This document shows positions 46,027-57,108 of a DNA stretch of 64,000 bases, in pieces. How positions within the stretch are numbered: position 1 is the first letter of the stretch; the number at the start of each line of letters is the position of its first letter. The translations under genes and the position numbers were made by a program. The notes beneath the pieces were generated by a model. The model was given only the letters and a program-made list of their open reading frames with translations, did not search any database and was not told the DNA's origin. The stretch is from Poa pratensis (Eukaryota > Streptophyta > Magnoliopsida > Poales > Poaceae): positions 42,044,982 through 42,108,981 of the forward strand of contig CAMZMU010000059.1 in NCBI GenBank assembly GCA_947311845.1, written 5' to 3'.

Positions 46027-48647
46027 CTAAAAGCAAAATGAGAAAGTTTTTCGAGGCACCACATTAATCCACATCATCTAAATTAATTTCAGCACTTAGA
46101 TCTAAAATAAATGGCTTAGATTTAATGAGAAGTTAGTATTTACGTAACATGTATGACACGACTATGTTTGTTTAAAAAAGCCAGCAGAGATTAGCTACCT
46201 TGCCTGGATCACATACACACAGGTTTGTTAGATTTGTGTAAAGAAAAAGACTAGGTAAAGAGTTCATGCTTATTACGGTAGTGGAGTCCACGTTTATAGG
46301 AACGCACAACACAATATCTCCATCCTAAGATGTGTGTCAATAAGAAAAGTAGCTGCACATATGCATACGTACAAAGAAGAAAAAAAACACAAACACACAC
46401 GACGAGCTTGAAAAAAAGCATGAGAATCTGTAAAATTTAGGACGTATGATACCAGTCAAATCGTCTATGTGGCCGTTAGAGGTGGTGGTCGTTTCTTTTT
46501 GTGTTTGCTTGCTGGTGCGACGTAAATCAAAAATTAAAGGTATTTTAGAGGATGAAAATTTAACTGTTAAGGGACCGGCTATGTCTTGATCGAACACTCC
46601 ATCAAAATCTGTCGAAAACAACATAAATATCTTATAAAAAGATCGACATAAAATCAGTTTGTATGAAAATGTAAACCATCGGCCCGTTAACATAATTGGG
46701 TCCTATTTTTACTACAAGACCACATCGGTTGAATTTAATTAGTGTATGTATATACTCCATCAGTTTGAAAATAAGTAGCGTGATTTTTATTTCGGAACGG
46801 AAGTAATATAATACAAATTGTTGATCATCTACAGTCCAGTATTAACTAAGCAGAACACAAATGACAGTCTCTTCTAAAGCCAGAAATTATCCAAGAAATC
46901 AATACATCTGATCATCAATACATCTCTATAAATCACAACTGACATTCATCATAATTGTACCTACACGTATCACCATCGATAAATTTTCATAGTTGTACCT
47001 AGGCATATAAAGTTGAATAGTTCTTCATAACTGAATCTGAAAATATATGTCACAACCATAATATTGTATATAAACATCATCTGGCCATTTGTCGAGCCAA
47101 AAAGCAAATACACATACTATACAATTTAAAATATTGCGACAATAGAAATATCGATCCGAACATGATTCACTTGGTGGAATCACGAATTAACCGATGTGTC
47201 CTTTATGACCTAATTATTAGTTGGACCACAAAATAACACATCTTATCCAATTTAAAATTTTAGGCCAACAACATAAATTTCTTTCCAAACATGATATACT
47301 TATGTGTTATTTACTCTAGCAACATATTCTGTATGAGATAAGTGAGGAGTTCGTACAAGAATTGATGGAGTACGTCGAGCCTAACATATGCTGAAATTGA
47401 AGGAATGAAGAAGATTGTCACTGAAGACTTACCTCATGAATATAGGCTGCTTGAGGCTCTATAAACGCATTAGTTGGTGTAATATTGTGAACTTGCTTGG
47501 ATTTGTTATTGGATTTGAGTTTGATGGCATGATCGACCATAAAAAATTGTTAGAATTCGTGTCAGATGGAAGCAAAAGATTGAGTCTAAGATATGCATGG
47601 ACAATGTATGTACTTAAAGATAGCATGGCACTACAGACATATGAAAACCTAACTTTAATGGTGGTTTTAGGAGAAGTACGGGCTAAGATTTTTTCGGTTG
47701 TCATCACACAAAGTTGTAACCCTATTTATTTAGAAGAACTAGAAATACCCTATGGAATTAAGAATGTTAGCAATATATTCAGTTGATCCATTCAATAGAA
47801 AGAAAACCTTTCTTTTAGTATATCATTTTCTAAAGTTGTCTTTGGTTCATGAGTTCGTATGTTCTGCCTATGATATAACTAAATACACCATTGTGTCAAT
47901 TTTTTTGTTATTTTTAATTAATTCATAAATTTCCTAGAGGTATATTTAAATTCCATTATTAATAATGTTATAATTTGTTAATAGAGCACTCGATTTAAAA
48001 GAAAAAGTTTCTTCAGGTTTAACATTTTAAGAATTATTAATAGCACATGAGTTACTATATCTTTCCTATGAAATTATAAGATGTGTCCGTGGAATAACGT
48101 AGTAAAATTGTAGACTAATTAAGATGCTGAAACCATATTGTTTGTGCCGACATAATCACGCCACATGACCTGACAAATACATGTGAGCGAGAGCGAAGAG
48201 CCAGAAGATTGAATATTGGGGATCTATGACTGATGATGATAGTTTTATCTTTGTTCAAAATTAATGATATTAAAAAACCTTGCGGTCAAAGTTCTCTAAC
48301 ATTGAGTATCAGTAATGTCTAATTATTGTACTGATGTAGTATCGTGTACAAATGACACATATGGTGGTCGTGTACAAGTAATTATAATTATTTCCTATCA
48401 TATAAGGTAAGTATGAAAAAAACTATAGTCTTAATTCTCATACACCTTTAACACTTTAAAGGCGATGCTCTCGCAATTTATACGTGATATTTTACTTATC
48501 AAAATATTTGCGGTAGTTGTAGTGGATTTTTTTTCCTATCACAAAACAGAAAATAATGTGTTATCAATGAAAATATTTTTTAATTTCTTGAACACTTTCA
48601 ACCAACTACAAATGATGCCCTCGCATTTGCGAGGGCCACCATGCTAG
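46027..48647 (+). mobile_element. Non-autonomous Helitron 5 (about 2.6 kb), 5' tip missing
   Basis: Plus-strand orientation. The family 5' sequence CTAAAAGCAAAATGAG begins at 46027, but its first 11 or so bases (TCTATTATATA) are replaced by the neighbouring MITE. The 3' end is complete: the palindromic hairpin GCCCTCGCATTTGCGAGGGC (48617-48636), seven bases, then CTAG at 48644-48647 followed by T. A 123-codon open frame at 47415-47786 has no recognisable domain. The ARF fragment starts about 170 bp beyond the 3' end. Confidence 0.8.
46753..46812. mobile_element. Very short Stowaway-like MITE in Helitron 5
   Basis: About 60 bp bounded by TA, with ends TACTCCATCAGTTTGAAAAT and, inverted, TTACTTCCGTTCCGAAAT. 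Confidence 0.55.
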
Positions 48648-48821
48648 TTGAATACATAACAATATGTGGTAAATGAGATCATGAATACACATTGTCCTGC
48701 CATACCTGTAAACTTAATGACCGACGACACTGCTGTGATTTTTGCTTCCTCTGTTGCATTGCTAGAAATAAGGTAAAATGCCATTCGCTGGTCTGTAAAA
48801 CTGTCTTTTTTTCGTGCTCAG

Positions 48822-50730
48822 ATGTTCAGGCAAAACCCGCGTGAGGGTGGAACAGAAGTGGGAGAAGGCGAGAAGGAGGGTGGGGATGGAGAAAAGAAGC
48901 CCCGCATGCCCCACATGTTCTGCAAGACGCTCACTGCCTCTGATACAAGCACACATGGAGGTTTCTCTGTTCCTCGCCGGGCTGCGGAGGACTGTTTCCC
49001 ACCTCTGGTGAGGCACTTGGAAAAATAAATTCAGTATTACCTTCATAATCATAGTCACCTACATTTTTGATATAACAACTTCCTTCTCTTCAATTTTCGT
49101 AGGACTACAAGCAGGTCAGGCCTTCTCAAGAGCTCGTTGCCAAGGACTTACATGGCACACAGTGGAGCTTCCGCCATATTTACAGAGGTGTGGAACACAT
49201 CATGTATACCTGGAGAGTTTTGTTGTAGCTGCTGGCACATTCATATACTGTCTTGTTTCTTGTCAAAAGTTTTTAAAATAAACTTGTATGCTTTCTGTGC
49301 GTGGTTGGTAAAGGCCAACTTTAGAGGATAAAATTTGGTTACAAAATGGTTAATTTGATCTTTATGGTTTCATTTGGAGTTCAAATCATTAGATTAGTAT
49401 AGTTCATTATTCAATTTTGGACAAGGGGTTTCAAGGAGTTTCTGTTAGTTTATTGGTAGTCTGAAATGGGAATCTGTCTCTCCTTTATTGTTTGCTAACT
49501 TACGCTCTTTCTTGATATTGCTCTCCTCGTACTCTCGTGTTAAATCGGGTTATAGCTTGGAGCAAAGTTACACACACATGGTGGTAGTGACGACCTGGGG
49601 TGTTGGTGATAGGTGACCTGGCTTTGGTTTTGAGGTATCTGAGATTTTTGCGTGATCAGGCTTGCCGTCGGGTTTGAGGATTTTTCTTTACCTGCTTGTC
49701 CATAATTCTTAGATATTGGTCTGAGTTAGTGTGTGAGATTTTACTGTTCAACGTCATCTTCAGTAACCACTAATTTTACTAGCAGCACTCTCTATGTTGA
49801 CATGCATTTGATTGGATTAACTTTTCTTAACTTCGATGTGCAGTTGTGGTGTGTGCTAAATACTTTCTTGAATTCCAGGTCAACCTCGTAGGCATCTTCT
49901 AACAACTGGATGGAGTTCGTTTGTCAATAAGAAGAAACTAGTCTCAGGGGACGCAGTCTTATTTCTTCGGTAGGCATCTAACAAATTAATGAACTAATTC
50001 CTTGCATGATTTTTTACCTATTCTTTTCAGTGGCATAGTCATCATATATTCTTTCATACAGTCTTTTCTCAAATAATATATATTTTCATACAGAGGGGAT
50101 GCATGATGGTGAACTAAGATTGGGTGTAAGGAGAGCAGTTCTGCCTAGAAATGAATCCCTATTTAAAGCTGTCAACAACAATGATTCAAATCTGGAGACA
50201 CTATCTGCTGTGGCCAGCTCCTTGGAAAATGGAAGTATTTTCCATGTTTGTTTTGACCCAAGGTTTGTTGATCAACACAAATTAAGTTAGGCATCTCTTA
50301 TTCATCACTTGAAGTCCTATGCATATATTGTGGCTTCACAATTTGATTGTCCTTTTGTCTTGTTTTTCTTTTGATGTTCGTGGTCCTTTTCTCTTGTTTT
50401 TTTGTATGCCTTTTATGCATTAAAAATAGCTGGGGACCTAAATGATTCCAGTTTTCGTCCTTCTACAGGAGTGGTGCATCTGAATTTATTGTGCCATATT
50501 GGAGATTCTCTAAGAGCCTGAACCATCCGTTTTCCATTGGAATGAGATTTAAAGTTTTTAATGAGAGTGATGATGCAAATGAGAGGTCTGTCCTTTTAAC
50601 TCCACTGAAAATGTTTGTTGTACATCAGTCCTTTGACATCTGTTTGTTTTGCAGGTCTACTGGATTGATTTCAGGTATTAATGAAGTAGATCCCATAAGA
50701 TGGCCTGGATCAAAATGGAGATGCCTACTG
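48822..50730 (+). pseudogene. ARF3: ARF3/ETTIN-like auxin response factor fragment with introns
   Basis: Six exon pieces keep consensus splice sites: up to 49007, 49103-49187, 49879-49969, 50094-50262, 50469-50585 and 50655-50730. They encode the B3 DNA-binding domain and part of the ARF domain: [73 protein letters not shown], then SKSLNHPFSIGMRFK and DPIRWPGSKWRCLL. I recognise the ETTIN/ARF3 type. The gene's first part and everything after the ARF domain are missing. A 4-nt insertion (GCAT) near 50101-50104 in the exon starting at 50094 produces an immediate stop. The retained introns show DNA-level capture or duplication, not retroposition. It follows a Helitron 3' end, so transposon capture is possible. 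Confidence 0.9.
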
Positions 50731-50739
50731 GTATGCACT

Positions 50740-51580
50740 TGACTGAGATACTATTTATGCTTCAACTCAGGCTTCTTGGCTCTTCACTTGTAATGGACTG
50801 GCATGATCTAGAATTTTTTTTCCCTGTTTCTCCTAATATATAGACCGTGTGGAGTTCCAAGATTTAGTAAAATGAGCTTCTCTCACCATTTAAGTTTCAG
50901 TATTTGATGGTGGGGTGAAGGAGGGAAGCCGAAGCTCAGAAGAATAAGCTGATTGCGCCGCTGCCCCAAGGGTGCTTGAGCTGTTTGGGCGCAGCCACCC
51001 TACTCCCAGCGCTCTGCATGCTCTCGTTGCTGCTCCCCTGGGGATGTGATGCTTATGGTAGCTTACTTCGCCGGCAAGAGTGCAATGACTTCGACATGGG
51101 ATGATGGGAATGGCCATCGGAGCATCTGACGCTTCGTGTTTGAGTGGTTGAGGAGACCACATGTAATCGCACCTAGGCTACTTGCTTAATTCTAGATTTT
51201 ACTCGACATTTTCTTGCATCCTGATGCTATGTGTGATGTTGCATCCTGATGCTACGTGTTGCTTCTTAAATTCGTCACCTTGTTAACCTCTGGACGCCGA
51301 ACCTATGTGTACTAGTATTGTCTTTGAAGCTGAACAGCATTCTCGAAAATATTTAAGATGTGAAATGAACTGTTACACAACCTGTGGAAAAGGTAATACA
51401 CAGTGCATAGAGACATTCTGCGCAGAGAATGAGGGAAGAAATATACGTTTTGCGTGCTTTAAATAGATGGAACTACAACAATCTGAAAAGAGATACATTT
51501 TGACTATTTAGGCGGACATATCCAAGCAATATTTTTTGTGGTGTTTTGTTTTCTGCCACATGTATGGACAAATAATTACA
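50740..51580. other. Intergenic between ARF fragment and OMT 1
   Basis: A GC-richer piece at 50900-51170 has no recognisable domain. The remainder includes the 3' flank of OMT 1. Confidence 0.4.
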
Positions 51581-51586
51581 AAACCT

Positions 51587-53274
51587 TCATGGATAAACCT
51601 CGATGATCGACCTAAAGCCTAGAACCGGTATAATCTTGTAGCCACTAAACCCAGCTTCGAGGAAGATCTTTCCCCACTCTTGCTCATCTCGCTCACTGCC
51701 ATCGACAATAGTCATGTAGAGGTCGAACATGACCTGCAGCTCTTTGTACTTTAAGCCTGACGGCCCGGCTCCGACAACTATGTCCATGATTATTACCTTT
51801 CCTCCATTCACTTTCGAAGGAATAGATTTCTTGCAGTTCTTTAGCATCTTCACGCAATCGTCGTGGCCCCAGTCATGTAGAACCCACTGAAAAATGCAGG
51901 TATTCAGAGCTAGAGAAGTAATATGTCTACCTTTATTGATCATTACAAAATGCTCACAGAGTCAATCGATGAGTTTGATACGGCTCATTCCGTTAAAAAA
52001 TACATTAGTTACGGACATCAAGATACCATTTTATCTGTTATATATGAAAGCGATTTTCCAAAGATCTTATGAACTTTTTCCAGAAACCAGCATGGAGTAC
52101 AACCGAAGAGAGGAGTACTCGCTGAGTTCAAGAAAATCGACATTTTGGATACTGAAAGAGTCTTTAAAATATAACTTTGACCATTCATTTCTGTTGTAAT
52201 ATATTTAAAATGACAAAAAATCTACTTGAAATACTTCTTACGAGTTGCGACAAATATATTTACATGATTTCTAGAGAAAAAAATGTTGGCTAAAGTTTGA
52301 CAGCCGTGATGTTAAAAAAAACACTTTCTGTCTGAACTGTACAGAGCAGCTAGTAAGAGTTTATTGGAGGCTGCGTGTATATCTTTCTTACAAAACATGC
52401 TTGTTTGTACCGTTGTACGAAGATCAAAACAAGAAGTTTGCTAGCTGGACGCGTACGTACGTACCTTGATGAAGACAGCGTCTGCCCGTGGAACGTTATC
52501 AAACATGTCGCCGACGACGTACTTCACGGCAGTGCCAGCCGGCGCCTTGGCGACGACGTGGCCGAGATCCATGACGGTGCATTCCAGGCTCGGGAACGCC
52601 TTGGAGATGGCCTGGGACGCCGCACCATGGCCACCGGCGACGTCCATCAGGGAGGTTATCCCCTGGAACACCTCGCCGCACTCCCTGATGGCGATCTCCA
52701 TGATGAAGCTGCTGTCGGAGACCATCCCGTCGTTGATTAGCGCGTCGAAGGAGGGGTCCTTGTCGGCCATATCCCACAGCGCCACGCCATGCTGCTGCCT
52801 GAAGATGCACGGGTCCGGCAAGGGGTGCTCGAACCACGCGCCGAATCCGAGGAAGGGGGTGATGAAAGCGGGGTCGAGGATCATGGACATTATCGCGGCC
52901 AGGCTCCGGGAGCCGACGAGGAGGCGGGACACCGGCGTGAGGGCATACAGGGGCTCGACGGCGGAGTCAGTGCCGTTGCAGTTAGTTATGGCGGCCGGGA
53001 CGACGTTCTGCTGCTGCTGGACGCTGAAGACGCCAGAGACGGTGAGCACCCGCATGAGGCGGCGCAGGCAGGGGATCTTGGAGTGGTGTACCTTGACCCT
53101 GGCAACTATCTGTGGGAGAGTGGCTGCGCCGCCGTGGTGGTGGATAGCGTCGGCGAGGCGGAGGTCCAGCGCGGACTTGACGGCCATGGACTTTATGTAG
53201 GAGAAGGAGGTTCTCCATAGCTCGTGCTCGGCGTCGAGCAAGGCCTGGTCGGTACTCTGGTCGTTGAGTGCCAT
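51587..53274 (-). CDS. Plant class II (COMT-like) O-methyltransferase, intact (OMT 1)
   Basis: An S-adenosylmethionine-dependent O-methyltransferase of the COMT/ZRP4-like family. It is likely to methylate a phenolic or other small hydroxylated metabolite in the cytosol. Exon 1 is 53274-52465 (270 codons). A phase-0 intron of 578 bp follows. Exon 2 is 51886-51587, giving 369 residues, the normal length. The N-terminal dimerisation domain spans about residues 1-110 (LADAIHHHGG, LRRLMRVLTVSGVF). The AdoMet motif LMDVAGGHG is at 209-217 and GDMF at 255-258. The catalytic His274 (VLHDW) is the fourth residue of exon 2. The C-terminal dimer/active-site helices end RSIIEVYP. A TATA box lies 68 bp upstream. 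A divergent paralogue starts 3.8 kb away on the other strand. The substrate cannot be predicted. Confidence 0.94.
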
Positions 53275-53341
53275 GATTGATGGAGTGTGCTTCTGCTTCT
53301 GTTTTGTGTTGGTGGATAACTGGAGAACCTAAATGCTGCCT

Positions 53342-53351
53342 CTTTATATAG
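53342..53351 (-). promoter_or_regulatory. TATA box of OMT 1
   Basis: The minus-strand sequence CTATATAAAG lies 68 bp upstream of the ATG, a normal plant position. Confidence 0.75.
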
Positions 53352-53379
53352 AGACCAACGTGCCGCTCATGGTACGCAA

Positions 53380-54350
53380 AAATACGAAATGAGCGGTGCG
53401 ACGTTTGTAAGTGATGCAGCATCAAAGGTAGGAAGATACTTGTCCATTACAGTGGTTACAGAATCTCATTTCTCCTTTGAATATATTGTTCTCCGTTGCA
53501 AAACGTTGAATACAGCATCAAAAGGCCAGAGAAGCTATACCTTCGAACTAGAAACAAACATTCTTCCTAGGGAAAGATTAGCTAGCGGTGTAAATCAAGA
53601 ACAAGCGGACAAACTTAAGCTCGTCCCAAACTTCTTGACGAGGCGATGCATGCACGGTTAGCTCGTAGCATGCAACTTTGGACCTAGGTTTGTATGGCAA
53701 TACGTGTAGGCTTTGACTCAGTTTTAGATCAGTTTCTGAACATGAAATGTAGCAAGAAAATTCAACTTTTTCTAGCAAAATGTCACCTATTTAAACTATA
53801 CTAGCCTTTTCAAGATATTTTTTTTCATTTTTTTGGCGGGAAAGATAGCTATGTTATCGTTCTCTAGCTAGTCGTGATAGACACAATCCTTTCTTAACAG
53901 ATACGAACTATACTACATTTGGTACGCTCTCCAAGGTTAAGAGTAATTTGTTGCATGCAAGTTGCTCGTCCAGCAGCATTAATATTTTTTTGATCAAAGG
54001 GGTGAGCAGAGCATCGGCAAGGGTTAGCTAGCTTCCCCAAATTCAAGCAGATAAAATATGAACCTCCTTATACTCGTGCTGAGTAAAATATGTTATACAG
54101 CTCACCGGTCGACTGTCGCCTGACACTCGGTTCGCGTTTCTACCTGGCTGCATCTGCCTACATGGTCGCCAAGTTGCTTTATACAAGTGCGTACGTATCG
54201 ATCAATGATCAATTAGTTGTACCCGCGAAGGGGAAAGATCAATTGAATGGTCCATGTATGAATAGGTGTATCCAAGTGGAAAGATCCTACTCGTACATTG
54301 ATCGAGGCCTTACCCTTTCAGTTCACTGAGTCACAATACAAGTACAGATT
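53380..54350. other. OMT 1 upstream region, nothing further recognised
   Basis: Mostly AT-rich, with small unsupported open frames. It forms the left half of the 3.8-kb shared upstream space of the two divergent OMT genes. Confidence 0.4.
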
Positions 54351-54351
54351 G

Positions 54352-54434
54352 TACTCCCTCCGTTTGGAAAAGAATTCTTATCTATCTCCAAATTTGGATG
54401 TATCATAAGACATCCTTTTTCAAACGGAGGAGTA
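54352..54434. mobile_element. Stowaway MITE (83 bp)
   Basis: TA-bounded, with ends TACTCCCTCCGTTTGGAAAA and, inverted, TACTCCTCCGTTTGAAAAA. It lies in the OMT upstream space. Confidence 0.85.
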
Positions 54435-54491
54435 GTTAATATGAGTAGTTGCATACAAGGCGTGTATGGTCTCACCGATCGAGTCTGTGTG

Positions 54492-54626
54492 CACGCAAAT
54501 GCGAGGGCAACATCTCTAAAGCCTATTTTAGTTTTAACGGATTACTTTTACTTTCGCTATGTGTCCACGTAATAGACCACTGCACGTGAAATTCAAAGTA
54601 TTACACAACAATGAGGGTCTAATCTA
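54492..54626 (-). mobile_element. Degenerate Helitron 3' end
   Basis: CGCAAATGCGAGGGC at 54494-54508 is the right arm of the Helitron-family hairpin. It is followed by sequence resembling Helitron 3 just inside its end (CTATTTTAGTTTTAA...ACTTTTACTTT). The left hairpin arm and CTAG are lost. Confidence 0.55.
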
Positions 54627-54627
54627 A

Positions 54628-54720
54628 TACTCCCTCGTGCACAAAAGGATGTCTTAATTTTGTCTAAATTTGCATGTATCTAGACAAAGTTGAGACATCT
54701 TTTTGTGGACGGAGGGAATA
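54628..54720. mobile_element. Stowaway MITE (93 bp)
   Basis: TA-bounded, with ends TACTCCCTCGTGCACAAAAG and, inverted, TATTCCCTCCGTCCACAAAA. The interior has the common ATGTATCTAGACAAAG stretch. Confidence 0.85.
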
Positions 54721-54946
54721 CTTGTTTTCACATCATTGCGCTACGATTCTGTAATTTTTTTGCTTCCCAGAGTTCTGTGTCCAACAGATATTTGAAGTAT
54801 CTACTGCCGCAGCCATAATTCTAATCATGAACGTAGTTCGGTTTAAAAGCGAAGCAAAGTTCCAACCATATAACTCAATGACCAAATGTCAAGCGAGAAT
54901 GCCAATTTTTATCCAAAAGATGTTCTACAAATTTATTAAGATACTA

Positions 54947-54970
54947 CCCCCCCCCCCCCCCCCCCTCCCC
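54947..54970. repeat. Poly-C tract
   Basis: A run of about 19 C, one T, then five C, followed by CATCACCATCACC. Long C runs are prone to sequencing and assembly error. Confidence 0.95.
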
Positions 54971-55149
54971 CATCACCATCACCAGAGACACATAGTGATC
55001 TTCATGTTACCACCACTATAGAAATCTAACCATGTAAAAGTATTTGAAATTATAGGAGGATTGAAAATAATGCTTCAACTGAACATAAGAACTTCCCATG
55101 TCACTGATGGTTGATATTTATGATTTTGTATGAACCATGCACCACAAAT

Positions 55150-55940
55150 AAGATTGACAATTGGAGTTTTGCAATTTTGCAATTTTCACACGTAAGTATA
55201 TCACATTGGGGGTACAATCTTTGAATATCTTGAAGTTTCAACTGTTAGCTATGTTACACTGATTAAATGGGTTTAATGGAATTTATCAAATTAACTCAAA
55301 TTTGAACTACAATTGTGTCATATAAAGGTACTCTTCAATAATTCTACGCAGTAGCTCCAAAAAGGTTAACAAACTACCCCATGCCTATGAATGGTCATGT
55401 GGGCAATTTCGTCTCTGTTTAAAAGAAATCACATAAATTGACAAAAAGAATCAAAACAATGGAAAAGTTGCACAAAGCTTTTTTAGTGATAGTGTTTCCA
55501 GGAAAACCGTAAACTTTCAATGCCACAACTTAAAAGAAAATCTTTACAAAATGGGCTATCATGCATGAATATTTTCTGACTTTAAAGCCAAATGACTAAA
55601 GTGTTGGCCATACCCACGGCGAAGTTAAGGAAATTATGGCCAAAATTGGCGCAAATATGGGTTTCAACATTGTAAATAAGATTGTCAAAGTGATATTCCT
55701 AGATTCTTGAAAATTTCTTTTCAATTTATTTAGTGAAAAAATGTGACTTTTGTGAAGTAGGTACCCGAGAAATGATTCAAATTGTACTTTTACAATTTCC
55801 ACACAAAGTATATCATATTGGAGACACAATTCCTAAATATTTGAATATTTGAATTTGTTATCTATAATCAATTGATTAAATGATTATAATGGCATTTATA
55901 AAAAATAATTCAAATTTAACTACAAATCTGTTATAGTTTG
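55150..55940. repeat. Diverged direct repeat in OMT upstream space
   Basis: The segment 55160-55330 recurs at 55770-55940. Landmarks are TTTTCACACGTAAGTATATCAC / TTTCCACACAAAGTATATCAT, GATTAAATG and AATTCAAATTTAACTACAA. The period is about 610 bp and divergence is high. The element class is unknown. Confidence 0.65.
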
Positions 55941-56374
55941 GCCCTAAATTTAGAGAAAAATATGATTATATGCAATACCCCCCACCCCCTAGTTTTTTTT
56001 ATAAAAAATCACCCGCTAGATTTGGCGTCTTCTTTATCAAGATCATAATACATGTGTCAAATAGGACCAAGTGATCATGGTATATTAGAGATATTATATT
56101 TCTTACTTGAATTTATGAGGACATCTAATGTAGCATGTTCTAAAAAATTTAATCGCTATATTAGTTATCATCTCTAAAGAGCATCCAAATTTATTCCAAC
56201 AGAAGAAGCAATCTGATGTCAGTAAGCGTTGGAACTATTGATGAAGTAAGTGATCTAATCATTACCACTAGTCATCTTTAGCAGGAGTCTTTACTTGGCA
56301 GTGTCTTCAACCTTACTTTTTTTTTCGAATGGGGAATATGGACCCGATCTCTGCATCAATGGATGCACACAGCC

Positions 56375-56680
56375 TTACTGATCTTCTCTGGTTTCAAGTT
56401 TGTCACACTGTCTAGGAGCACCATCATTCTTATCCACGCCATCTGCCGCCACGTTCCGCCAAAGGTTAAGCAGATTCTTGGCTAACATTATAATCAAATG
56501 ATCATCTTCGTTTGTATTCTCATTACCACCCTCCTTAGTTACATAAGTACAACATCTTTTATTATGGGACAGTGTAAGTATCATTTTTCTTCTGAGATCG
56601 CAGAACATCCTATGATCCTGCAAGTCTAGTGCTTGTTGCAACAACTCATGCAGTTTTTGCACTCTAAATTCTAATTCCAT
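56375..56680 (-). CDS. Unidentified 101-codon open frame
   Basis: An ATG-started minus-strand frame between the two OMT promoters. It is hydrophilic and likely helical (MELEFRVQKLHELLQQ..., ...HLIIMLAKNLLNLWR...), with a charged tail. No family was recognised, and there is no clear promoter. The balanced amino-acid composition is better than the low-complexity frames nearby, but it may still be chance or a transposon remnant. Confidence 0.25.
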   Translation of the reverse strand: MELEFRVQKLHELLQQALDLQDHRMFCDLRRKMILTLSHNKRCCTYVTKEGGNENTNEDDHLIIMLAKNLLNLWRNVAADGVDKNDGAPRQCDKLETREDQ

Positions 56681-57034
56681 GTCTAAGCCTCCATCTCAAA
56701 CATCCTCTAACGTCAACATATGTGCATTGGTCCCTTGTTGAAAGTTCTATTTGGAACTCGTGTTTCAGGAAGAGAATCTTTGGTCCGACATTTATTTAAA
56801 TAAATTTCATATATGGACAAAGCAACGTGAGTAGTAGCTAGAAAGAAAAATCACCAGCATCCTGTGATCCTGTATGTCAGACTGAATCAGCTGAGTTGGC
56901 CACATCGACGACACTTCGTGTTATATATGCACAACGTGGGCCGCGTGATTGTGTTATATATGCACCTTAGAAGTTCTTTGTTCTTTCATCATCTTAACTG
57001 AATTCTTGAAACATTGTGAAACCAAATCCCCGTC

Positions 57035-57044
57035 TATAAATAGA
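57035..57044 (+). promoter_or_regulatory. TATA box of OMT 2
   Basis: CTATAAATAG lies 65-74 bp upstream of the ATG at 57109, a normal plant position. Confidence 0.8.
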
Positions 57045-57108
57045 TGCAGTGTGTTATATCTAGAGTATGCAGTCCACTAACCAAAGGCACATACGAGACA
57101 CAGTAGCG

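Noticed and set aside
47415..47786. A 123-codon plus-strand frame in Helitron 5 as a captured gene
   Set aside because: No family recognised and the composition is AT-driven. Adjacent frames are equally open.
24714..53274. Identification of the P450/OMT genes as benzoxazinoid (Bx) genes or another named cluster
   Set aside because: The P450 N-termini and hinge differ from the CYP71C Bx proteins as I recall them, and no indole-forming or scaffold enzyme is present. Only the enzyme classes coincide.
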